Source: CATJXY01 sp964623925
GTDB lineage: Bacteria > Bacillota_I > Bacilli_A > Erysipelotrichales > Erysipelotrichaceae
Length of the DNA stretch: 5,887 nucleotides
Assembly (NCBI GenBank): GCA_964623925.1
Contig: CAZUVT010000117.1
Location: 1-5,887 of the forward strand
Direction: 5' to 3'
Under the pieces are notes generated by a model, which was given only the letters and a program-made list of their open reading frames with translations, ran no database searches and had not been told where the DNA came from. Made by a program: the position numbers and the translations under genes. Shown here in pieces: positions 1 through 5,288 of the stretch (within the stretch, counting starts at the first letter, position 1; each line of letters starts with the position of its first letter).

Positions 1-540
1 TTCTGTTTTGATTCCTTTTTTTATAAGAACAAAGATCTGAATCAAGGCAAGAATGAAAAACAGCAGGCATCCCCAAATCATGAGATTTCGATTCTGATAT
101 GCAATATTGCCTAAAACACTTGTAAAATAGAAATCATCTTTGATTGTAATCTGGTCCGGAACAAAGATCCAAATATCATAAGGATCATTAAAATATGCAA
201 AATAATATTCATATTCTTTAGCACCATATTGTATTTTTTGCCCGTTATTGTAAATCATTTTCCCATTCTCATCATAAACAATGATCGCTGCATTCGTAGA
301 ATCATTTTCAAGTCTTATTCTTACATTATAATTATCTTCCCACCCCTTTAAGTAATCAAATGTTTCTCTGGCATAGTTATAGGAAATTTCTTGACCAAAT
401 CTTGAATCTTTATAGTGATATTCATTGCGGCTGTAATAGTTCCCTTCAATATTGAACAGAATACCCAAACCGCAGATAAGGGCCAGACATAAAGACAATC
501 CGATCGTAAATATCAATCCATGCTTTTTTAATTTATCCAT
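1..540 (-). CDS. Sensor histidine kinase, N-terminal part (3' end beyond left edge)
   Basis: The frame is open from the ATG at 540-538 to the window edge and gives 180 residues with no stop. A short basic N-terminus is followed by membrane segment 1 (about residues 8-29), an extracytoplasmic region of about 120 residues rich in Tyr, Asn and Asp (about 30-152), then membrane segment 2 (about 153-174) ending in a Lys-rich turn. This is the usual front half of a membrane sensor kinase; the dimerisation and ATPase domains would lie outside the window and are not seen. The kinase assignment therefore rests on this topology plus the position directly after a response regulator. An AAGGAGG at 555-549, inside the regulator gene, sits 8 nt before the ATG. 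The two frames overlap by 8 bp, so translational coupling is likely. I do not recognise the sensor domain, and the ligand is unknown. Presumed role: phosphorylating the regulator at 533-1243. Confidence 0.8.
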   Translation of the reverse strand, partial: MDKLKKHGLIFTIGLSLCLALICGLGILFNIEGNYYSRNEYHYKDSRFGQEISYNYARETFDYLKGWEDNYNVRIRLENDSTNAAIIVYDENGKMIYNNGQKIQYGAKEYEYYFAYFNDPYDIWIFVPDQITIKDDFYFTSVLGNIAYQNRNLMIWGCLLFFILALIQIFVLIKKGIKTE

Positions 541-1243
541 CTCGTCTTCCTCCTTCAAATTTGTAGCCTAATCCCCAAACCACTTTTAAATATCGCGGAT
601 CGGCCGGATCAACTTCAATTTTTTCACGTAAATGACGGATGTGAACTGCTACTGTATTTTCGGAGCCAAAAGAAGACTCATGCCATACATTTTCATAGAT
701 CTGTGCTGAAGAATAAACCTTATCTTTATTAACCATCAAGAATTTCAGAATATTGTATTCGCTTGGAGTCAAAGAAACTTCTTCTCCGTCAACTAAAACT
801 TTTTTCTGTTCATCATCCAGTTCTATTCCACCAATAACGATCGCAGATGATTCTTCTTTTTTCATGCCTCCCAGCTTGGCATATCGTCTCAATTGGCTTT
901 TTACTCTTGCCTTGACTTCTAATGGATTAAAAGGTTTGGTGATGTAATCATCGGCTCCCATTTCCAGACCGAATACTTTATCATAATCTTCGCTTTTTGC
1001 CGTAAGTAAAATAATTGGTATATTGGATACTTCTCTGATTTTTGAAGTCGCTGTTATTCCATCCATCAATGGCATCATGATATCCATCAGGACACAATGA
1101 ATCTCATTTTTTTCGATCTGATCCAAAGCTTCTTTCCCGCTGTATGCTTCAAATAATTGATAATCATCATTTTTCAGATAGATTTTCAAAGCATTGACGA
1201 TGTCCTGATCATCATCACAAATCAATATATTAAACATATTCAT
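533..1243 (-). CDS. OmpR/PhoB-family response regulator (VanR-like subgroup)
   Basis: The full-length protein has 236 residues, normal for the family. The receiver domain covers about residues 5-120, with the acidic pocket D10-D12, phospho-acceptor D54 in the LMDIMMP motif, T81, and K103 followed by P104. The C-terminal winged-helix DNA-binding domain covers about 135-231 and carries the recognition-helix stretch NTVAVHIRHLREKIE and the wing WGLGYKFE. The segment DDYITKPF...ARVKSQLRRY resembles VanR-type regulators, but no vancomycin-resistance genes are nearby, so the signal is unknown. Two starts are possible. The ATG at 1243 has GGGGA about 8 nt upstream; the ATG at 1237 has GAGG with 7 nt spacing and begins MFNILICDDD, so the shorter 234-residue form is at least as likely. 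It probably acts as a cytoplasmic transcription factor paired with the downstream kinase and may regulate itself (see the boxes at 1275-1314). Confidence 0.96.
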   Translation of the reverse strand: MNMFNILICDDDQDIVNALKIYLKNDDYQLFEAYSGKEALDQIEKNEIHCVLMDIMMPLMDGITATSKIREVSNIPIILLTAKSEDYDKVFGLEMGADDYITKPFNPLEVKARVKSQLRRYAKLGGMKKEESSAIVIGGIELDDEQKKVLVDGEEVSLTPSEYNILKFLMVNKDKVYSSAQIYENVWHESSFGSENTVAVHIRHLREKIEVDPADPRYLKVVWGLGYKFEGGRRDG

Positions 1244-1259
1244 CCCTCATTTCCCCATT

Positions 1260-1265
1260 ATTTTA
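1260..1265 (-). promoter_or_regulatory. Candidate -10 box for the response regulator-kinase operon
   Basis: Read on the minus strand this is TAAAAT, 16 nt before the ATG at 1243. No sequence resembling TTGACA lies 16-18 bp upstream, so the promoter would need an activator or be weak. The phased CTTAATA words lie 31 bp further upstream. The call is an inference from sequence only. Confidence 0.4.
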
Positions 1266-1274
1266 ACATGCCCT

Positions 1275-1314
1275 TTTTAAGAACCCTCTTATTTCCTATT
1301 AAGAATTTATTAAG
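1275..1314 (-). promoter_or_regulatory. Phased CTTAA(T/A)A repeats, candidate response-regulator binding site
   Basis: Read on the minus strand, CTTAATA occurs at 1314-1308 and again at 1303-1297, exactly 11 bp apart. CTTAAAA follows at 1281-1275, another 22 bp on. One-turn direct repeats are the usual target form for OmpR/PhoB dimers; for example, B. subtilis PhoP binds TTAACA-like repeats with 4-6 bp between them. The location directly upstream of the regulator gene and of a promoter lacking a -35 box fits autoregulation. The words are AT-rich and short, so chance occurrence is not excluded. Confidence 0.4.
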
Positions 1315-1384
1315 GTTGCTTCTATATTTTACTTCTTTTTCTGGTTCTTTGCATCTTTTATAAAGAAAATAAGAGATTTCTGTC

Positions 1385-2212
1385 TTACTGATTCAGCCCC
1401 AATAAGATCTCCGGCTTTTCTCTGCAAGGTGAATCTGATTTCACTTCACATCTATTTTCGTACCCTATTTGACCAAATCCGATATGAAAAGAAAGATCAC
1501 CATCCCAATCCTTTAAAAATTCCCATAAATGCTTTTCTTCTAATCGGATCATTTCGATATGCAGATGCGGTCCCGAAGAATTTCCCGAAGACCCGATCTC
1601 TCCGATTTTATCGTTCTGTTTTACAACAGCGCCCACTGAAATCAGCGAATCCTGTTTGAGATGAAGATATTTGATGATATAACAGGTTCCTTTCACCTTA
1701 GTTAAGAGATAGATTTGATTCCCACCCCCTTCTGTACCCGGATTTCCACAATTGCTTCCTAAATATCCATCGGTCGGACAGGCATTAGCTGCCGCAACCA
1801 CAACTCCGTCCGATACCGCGTGAACCACGGTTGATATAGGCAAGGCAAAATCAACACCTAAATGAAATCCTTCATAAAAAGAAGTACCGTAGTGCCATGT
1901 TCCTGCCGAAATAGTATAATTGGATCGAATAGGCAGAACAAACTGATCCTGATTTGCTTCTTCTTGATTTTCCAGCATGGTAAGATCAATCATTTTCAAT
2001 ATCTGATGATCTTCATCTGCCAATGTTCCATCCTTCGAAGCTTCCATCCGAATCTGTTTAACCAAATTCCCGATTTCACTGATTTCATTCTCTTGAGAAT
2101 CTTCCGGATCCTTTGAAATCACCTGAGCCGCTTGAATGGATAAAATACTTTGAAATCCCAATCCCATCGTGATAAAAAATCGGATCACATTTTTTCCTGT
2201 TCTGTTTTTCAT
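1385..2212 (-). CDS. Secreted M23-family (LytM/lysostaphin-type) zinc metallopeptidase
   Basis: The protein has 275 residues with a signal peptide (basic residues 2-12, hydrophobic core about 13-26, likely cleavage after A28 or A29). A polar linker (30-90) leads to the M23 domain (about 95-225). All zinc and catalytic residues are present: H117 and D121 in HLGVD, H184 in YLHL, and H216/H218 in GPHLHIE. By analogy with LytM, H117, D121 and H218 bind zinc, while H184 and H216 act in catalysis. The expected role is cleavage of peptidoglycan cross-bridges or stem peptides outside the membrane; the exact bond cannot be read from sequence. A Cys-bounded insertion (C145-C155), together with C177, C255 and C263, is unusual. 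The tail after residue 225 is not recognised. The ATG is preceded by an in-frame TGA and by GGGGAGGG about 12 nt upstream, so the start is secure. It lies upstream of, and is co-directional with, the two-component genes. Confidence 0.93.
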   Translation of the reverse strand: MKNRTGKNVIRFFITMGLGFQSILSIQAAQVISKDPEDSQENEISEIGNLVKQIRMEASKDGTLADEDHQILKMIDLTMLENQEEANQDQFVLPIRSNYTISAGTWHYGTSFYEGFHLGVDFALPISTVVHAVSDGVVVAAANACPTDGYLGSNCGNPGTEGGGNQIYLLTKVKGTCYIIKYLHLKQDSLISVGAVVKQNDKIGEIGSSGNSSGPHLHIEMIRLEEKHLWEFLKDWDGDLSFHIGFGQIGYENRCEVKSDSPCREKPEILLGLNQ

Positions 2213-2255
2213 CTTGAATCACTCCCTCCCCTAAACTATATAGGTGAAATATGGG

Positions 2256-2290
2256 ATGAATTTGTGTGCCAGATGAAAATTATGTGTCAG
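2256..2290. repeat. Imperfect tandem direct repeat, about 18 bp x 2
   Basis: ATGAATTTGTGTGCCAG (2256-2272) is followed immediately by ATGAAAATTATGTGTCAG (2273-2290). The copies share ATGAA, TT, TGTG and CAG. They lie upstream of the M23 start and on top of a possible minus-strand -10 element (CATAAT, 2284-2279). They could bind a regulator, or could be a small slippage duplication. Confidence 0.45.
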
Positions 2291-2319
2291 AGCCCTCCAA
2301 TTTCTGCCAATTCTTTCGG

Positions 2320-2336
2320 TTTTAAGCGACATTAAG
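2320..2336 (-). promoter_or_regulatory. Second pair of CTTAA words between the M23 and DUF1361 genes
   Basis: Read on the minus strand, CTTAATG (2336-2330) is followed by CTTAAAA (2326-2320) with a 10-bp period. This resembles the repeats upstream of the response regulator. It ends 32 bp before the plus-strand -10 box at 2369-2374, almost the same distance as in the regulator promoter (31 bp), but in opposite orientation relative to that promoter. It could therefore serve either divergent gene. Short AT-rich words can arise by chance. Confidence 0.3.
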
Positions 2337-2368
2337 GAAAAATTAATTATTTATCACAATAAAAAAGG

Positions 2369-2374
2369 TATAAT
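2369..2374 (+). promoter_or_regulatory. Candidate -10 box of the DUF1361 gene
   Basis: A perfect TATAAT lies 27 nt before the start codon. The region 16-18 bp upstream has no good TTGACA match, which suggests activator dependence. The ribosome site AGGAG at 2390-2394 has 7-nt spacing to the ATG at 2402. Confidence 0.6.
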
Positions 2375-2401
2375 TAGGTTATTAAGAAAAGGAGAAGCGA
2401 C

Positions 2402-3091
2402 ATGAAAAGAACCTATAAAATGAGTCTTTTTTTGACAGGAATCTTGATATGTTATCTTTGCATGGGCTTTTATGTGCAAAAAATAGGTGTTCCCTGTCAA
2501 TGGCTTTTTTGGAATCTATTTCTTGCAGTCATTCCTTTTTATAGCTCGTTAGCTGTTTTATTTCTGAAACAAACAAAGTATATTAAATGGCTTATGATTC
2601 CCATTTTACTTATGATCTGGATTCTGTTCTTACCTAACTCGTTTTATATGCTGACGGATCTGATCCATTTGGATGGTTCTCATCTTGTCCTTGATACTTC
2701 TATCGGATTGTATTCTTCCGATCTATCTCAATGGATCTGCATTTTATATGTGGCAATCGGCATTCTCATGGGCATGTTTTTTGGAATTTATTCAACACTG
2801 CTTATTTATCTGGCGATCCTCCCGGCTAAATTTCATCTTTTCTTATCAGGATGCTATACTTTGACGATCAGTATTTTAGTTGGATATGGCGTCTATATCG
2901 GAAGATTTCTGCGATTAAACACATGGGATGTTCTTCATCCGAGAACACTAATAAAAACGTTAATTACTGATTTTGATAAGTTCACGATCAAATTTTCCGG
3001 ATTGATCGCCTTGATATTTCTGATATGTTTTCTTGTTATTCTTTTACTCGCAGAAAAACCTTATTTGAAAGCATCAAAAAAATCCTCATGA
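2402..3091 (+). CDS. DUF1361-family multi-pass membrane protein
   Basis: The protein has 229 residues, almost all hydrophobic, with about six membrane segments (roughly 8-26, 33-55, 62-79, 111-138, 145-165 and 198-217). Family hallmarks are visible: WN at 37-38, the conserved FLPNSFYMLTDLIHL at 76-90, and YGVYIGRFLRLNTWD at 162-176. DUF1361 proteins have no established biochemical function. The conserved Asn, Asp and Arg near membrane borders suggest a functional site rather than a simple anchor. It is transcribed alone from its own promoter, divergent from the M23 peptidase and convergent with pgi. Its TGA stop (3089-3091) lies in the loop of the shared terminator. Location beside a wall hydrolase and a two-component system hints at an envelope role, which is inference. 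Confidence 0.9.
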   Translation: MKRTYKMSLFLTGILICYLCMGFYVQKIGVPCQWLFWNLFLAVIPFYSSLAVLFLKQTKYIKWLMIPILLMIWILFLPNSFYMLTDLIHLDGSHLVLDTSIGLYSSDLSQWICILYVAIGILMGMFFGIYSTLLIYLAILPAKFHLFLSGCYTLTISILVGYGVYIGRFLRLNTWDVLHPRTLIKTLITDFDKFTIKFSGLIALIFLICFLVILLLAEKPYLKASKKSS

Positions 3092-3102
3092 GAGGATTTT
3101 TT
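3077..3102. terminator. Bidirectional Rho-independent terminator shared by DUF1361 and pgi
   Basis: A perfect 11-bp stem (AAAAAATCCTC with GAGGATTTTTT) encloses the 4-nt loop ATGA. A run of T follows on the plus strand and a run of seven T on the minus strand. The hairpin contains the last codons and stop of the DUF1361 gene and overlaps the pgi stop codon (3103-3101). It therefore ends both convergent transcripts. Confidence 0.93.
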
Positions 3103-4381
3103 AATAACCTTGCTTTCCAAGAAGATGGAACATATTCTTTTTATATACTTCTACACCCGGCTGATTAAATGGGTTGATATTCAGCATGTAGCATGTCATA
3201 GCACATGCGATGAAGAAGAAGTAACACATATATCCTACTGTCCGTGCAGAACAATCCGGCAATGTAATCATCAGATTTGGAACGCCGCCTGTTTCTTCAT
3301 GAGCTTGAAGTGTTCCTTGACAAGCCATTTTATTGATCCAATCCAGACTTTTTCCTTCCAAATAATTCAATCCGTCTAAATTTGCTTCATCATGAGGAAC
3401 TACGCCATCCATGATTGGTTTTTCAACAAGAAGCAAAGTTTCGTATAACACTTTATTTCCTTCCTGAATAAACTGTCCTAAAGAATGAAGATCAGTTGAG
3501 AAAGTTGCCGAATCAGGCAGGATTCCTTTTCCTTCTTTTCCCTCAGACTCACCGAATAACTGTTTCCACCATTCAGCAGTCATGCTCAAGGATGGTTCAT
3601 ACGTAACAAGCATTTCCACATGATAACCTTTTTTCTGCATCATGCGTCTTGCAACTGCATAACGATAGGCCTGATTTGTCATAATGTCATCAGAATTCAA
3701 TTCTTTATAAGCCTGTTTATACCCGTCCATCATTTCATCGATATCCACTCCGGCAATCGCCAACGGCAACAGTCCAACCGGTGTAATCACACTGTAGCGT
3801 CCACCGATATCATCCGGAATGACAAAAGTCTCATATCCTTCGATCGTGGCAAGTTCCTTTAAAGTTCCCCTAGCCTTATCCGTCGTGGCAATAATTCTTT
3901 CACGGCATTCTTCTTTGCCGTATTTTTCTTCCATGAATTCTTTAAACATTCTGAATGCAATTGCTGTTTCAGTCGTCGTACCGGATTTTGAAATAACATT
4001 CATGACAACACTTTTATTTTCAATATACTTCAATACCTGAAGATGATAAGTGCTGGAGAACGTGTTTCCAATAAAGATCACTTCTGTTTTACTCTCGCCA
4101 TATAATCCCTGAATTGCTTCAAGAACGGCACGCGCTCCCAGATAAGATCCGCCGATACCGCAAACTAATAAAACTTCAGCTCTGTCCCGAACTTTATCGG
4201 CAACTGCCTTGATCCTTTCAAACTCTTCTTTATCATAAGTTTCAGCCCAATTTACCCAGCCTAGAAAATCATTTCCTGCTCCTGTTTTCTCATGAATCAT
4301 TTTATGAATTCTGGATACTTCATATTGATAATCATTAAAATCTTCATTCATGAATGCATGGTCTGCATTAAATTTAATCAT
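3101..4381 (-). CDS. pgi: Glucose-6-phosphate isomerase
   Basis: This cytoplasmic glycolytic enzyme interconverts glucose-6-phosphate and fructose-6-phosphate. From the ATG at 4381 the protein has 426 residues, slightly shorter than Bacillus Pgi (about 450). Visible features are HEKTGAGNDFLGW (about 30-42), GIGGS (75-79), the phosphate-binding SKSGTTTE (131-138), DIGGRYS (191-197), the GES glutamate at E278, DLHS with H299, and the C-terminal signature FNQPGVEVYKK with K414. The Glu, His and Lys match the catalytic residues of the family. A longer reading from 4411 is possible, but 4381 is better: AAGGAGG lies 6 nt before it, and the extra ten residues would overlap the upstream gene and do not resemble Pgi. 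The ATG overlaps the S1-gene stop as ATGA, so the two are probably one coupled operon. The 3' end lies in the shared terminator. Confidence 0.97.
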   Translation of the reverse strand: MIKFNADHAFMNEDFNDYQYEVSRIHKMIHEKTGAGNDFLGWVNWAETYDKEEFERIKAVADKVRDRAEVLLVCGIGGSYLGARAVLEAIQGLYGESKTEVIFIGNTFSSTYHLQVLKYIENKSVVMNVISKSGTTTETAIAFRMFKEFMEEKYGKEECRERIIATTDKARGTLKELATIEGYETFVIPDDIGGRYSVITPVGLLPLAIAGVDIDEMMDGYKQAYKELNSDDIMTNQAYRYAVARRMMQKKGYHVEMLVTYEPSLSMTAEWWKQLFGESEGKEGKGILPDSATFSTDLHSLGQFIQEGNKVLYETLLLVEKPIMDGVVPHDEANLDGLNYLEGKSLDWINKMACQGTLQAHEETGGVPNLMITLPDCSARTVGYMCYFFFIACAMTCYMLNINPFNQPGVEVYKKNMFHLLGKQGY

Positions 4382-4734
4382 AAATTTCCTCCTTGCTTTG
4401 CTTGAATCCACTGATCCATCGCCTCTTGAATCGATTTAAATCCCAAAGTCATTTTTGGCAAATAATCGATTTTTTTTCTTTTTACAGATTTTCTTGCCCG
4501 ACTATGGCATGCCTTTAAGGATAAACGACAGTGATGATTCTTTTCATCAATATCTAAGACTTTGACCTGAATCATTTCATCAAATTTTATAAAATGCTGA
4601 ACATCTTTTACAAATCCATCCGAAATCTCAGATATATGTATCAATCCTGTCCAATTGTTTTCCAAAGAAACAAAAGCTCCATAGGGTTGAATTCCGGTAA
4701 TTTTGCCGGTCACGATTTGTCCTACGGTAATCAT
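4378..4734 (-). CDS. S1-domain RNA-binding protein (YugI/GSP13/CvfD-like)
   Basis: The protein has 118 residues. An N-terminal S1 (OB-fold) domain covers about residues 3-74 with the typical GQIVTGKITGIQPYGAFVSL, GLIHISEIS, VKVLDID and RLSLK strands. A Lys/Arg-rich linker follows (about 78-90), then a short conserved tail (LGFKSIQEAMDQWIQ, about 96-110). Domain order and tail match B. subtilis YugI (general stress protein 13) and streptococcal CvfD, which are small ribosome- or RNA-associated regulators. The role here is inferred to be RNA or ribosome binding with an effect on translation. GGAGG at 4746-4742 lies 7 nt before the ATG. The final codons GGA GGA also form the pgi ribosome site, and the TGA overlaps the pgi ATG, so this is the first gene of an S1-pgi operon. 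Confidence 0.9.
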   Translation of the reverse strand: MITVGQIVTGKITGIQPYGAFVSLENNWTGLIHISEISDGFVKDVQHFIKFDEMIQVKVLDIDEKNHHCRLSLKACHSRARKSVKRKKIDYLPKMTLGFKSIQEAMDQWIQAKQGGNL

Positions 4735-4757
4735 GGATCAGCCTCCAAACTGATTAT

Positions 4758-4763
4758 ATTATA
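4758..4763 (-). promoter_or_regulatory. -10 box of the S1-pgi operon promoter
   Basis: A perfect TATAAT is read on the minus strand. An ATAACA -35 candidate (4787-4782, 4/6 to TTGACA) lies 18 bp upstream and overlaps the -10 box of the opposite promoter by 3 bp. The predicted leader before the ATG at 4734 is only about 17 nt. Confidence 0.7.
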
Positions 4764-4788
4764 ACACATCTTCAAAATTTGTGTTATA
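4760..4788. repeat. Inverted repeat in the divergent promoter region
   Basis: TATAACACA (4760-4768) and TGTGTTATA (4780-4788) are perfect 9-bp inverted arms around an 11-bp AT-rich centre. The arms contain parts of the -10 and -35 elements of both divergent promoters. The symmetry may simply reflect two mirrored promoters, or may also form an operator. It is not followed by a T tract, so it is not a terminator. Confidence 0.85.
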
Positions 4789-4790
4789 CT
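4785..4790 (+). promoter_or_regulatory. -10 box of the DUF212-NifU operon promoter
   Basis: TATACT (5/6) lies 18 bp after an ATAACA -35 candidate (4761-4766), which overlaps the opposite -10 box by 3 bp. The predicted start near 4797 leaves a leader of about 19 nt, with the ribosome site AAGGAG (4799-4804) almost at its 5' end. Confidence 0.65.
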
Positions 4791-4815
4791 AAATAGAGAA
4801 GGAGAGAGTTCAATT

Positions 4816-5277
4816 ATGCACCATTCGTATTGGACGCTGATTGCAGCAATTGTTGCCAATCTCGTTGCACAAGGATTAAAGCCCTTCTATTCCTTCCTGA
4901 CGACACGCAAATGGGATCCGCTCCTGATGTTTTCGAGTGGAGGATTTCCAAGTTCGCATTCTTCTATGGTTTCAGCAGTCACTCTAATCATTGGTCTTGA
5001 GGAAGGCTTTGATTCCAGTATCTTTACAGTCGCGTTTATTGTAATGCTTATTATCATTTATGATGCTGCAAATGTCCGTTATTATGCCGGGAAAAATATT
5101 CAGATTACCCAGCAGTTAATACAAGATATTCAGGAATTAACACAGACTAGGCTTAGTGATCCGATTTATTCATCTAAAGTGAAACAAGTCCTCGGACATC
5201 GCTGGATCGAAGTATTCGGCGGTATCGCCCATGGATTGATCATTGGGGGATTGATTTATTATTTATTTTTGTTATGA
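4816..5277 (+). CDS. DUF212 divergent PAP2-like membrane protein (YuiD family)
   Basis: The protein has 153 residues, a normal family length. It is hydrophobic, with membrane segments at about 5-22, 48-61, 68-86 and 133-151. Signature blocks are K22-P23, GGFPSSHSSMVSA (42-54), YDAANVRYYAG (82-92) and LGHRWIEVFGGIAHG (126-140). These are the DUF212/YuiD blocks and loosely recall the PSGH and SR..H motifs of PAP2 phosphatases. Activity of this branch is not established; a lipid-phosphate phosphatase role is only a hypothesis. The usual GHTPxEV motif reads GHRWIEV here. AAGGAG lies 11 nt before the ATG, slightly long. The stop TGA overlaps an in-frame ATG of the NifU gene, and the two are surely co-transcribed. 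Confidence 0.92.
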   Translation: MHHSYWTLIAAIVANLVAQGLKPFYSFLTTRKWDPLLMFSSGGFPSSHSSMVSAVTLIIGLEEGFDSSIFTVAFIVMLIIIYDAANVRYYAGKNIQITQQLIQDIQELTQTRLSDPIYSSKVKQVLGHRWIEVFGGIAHGLIIGGLIYYLFLL

Positions 5278-5288
5278 GAGGTAAAAAT

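Noticed and set aside
753..947. Plus-strand open frame inside the response regulator gene
   Set aside because: It is antisense to a clear receiver/winged-helix protein, has low-complexity Ser runs and no family resemblance. It is a shadow frame.
533..1243. VanR-type vancomycin-resistance system
   Set aside because: The regulator resembles VanR in its receiver end, but no vanH, vanA/B ligase or vanX genes are in the window. Similarity to the subgroup alone does not support a resistance role.
1353..1377. AT-rich inverted repeat (ATCTTTTAT / ATAAGAGAT) after the M23 stop
   Set aside because: The stem has almost no G-C pairs and a mismatch on the minus strand, with no T tract following in the transcript direction. 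It is not convincing as a terminator, so read-through from M23 into the regulator remains possible.
2285..2310. TTGGCA (2310-2305) as the -35 of an M23 promoter with CATAAT (2284-2279)
   Set aside because: The spacing is 20 bp, outside the usual 16-18 bp range. The -10 element alone is too weak to annotate.
3110..4040. Three plus-strand open frames opposite pgi
   Set aside because: They lie entirely within the coding region of a highly conserved enzyme, have no ribosome sites of note and no recognisable domains.
4382..4411. Ten-residue N-terminal extension of pgi (start at 4411)
   Set aside because: The ATG at 4381 has an ideal AAGGAGG site and an ATGA overlap, and the extension does not resemble Pgi N-termini.
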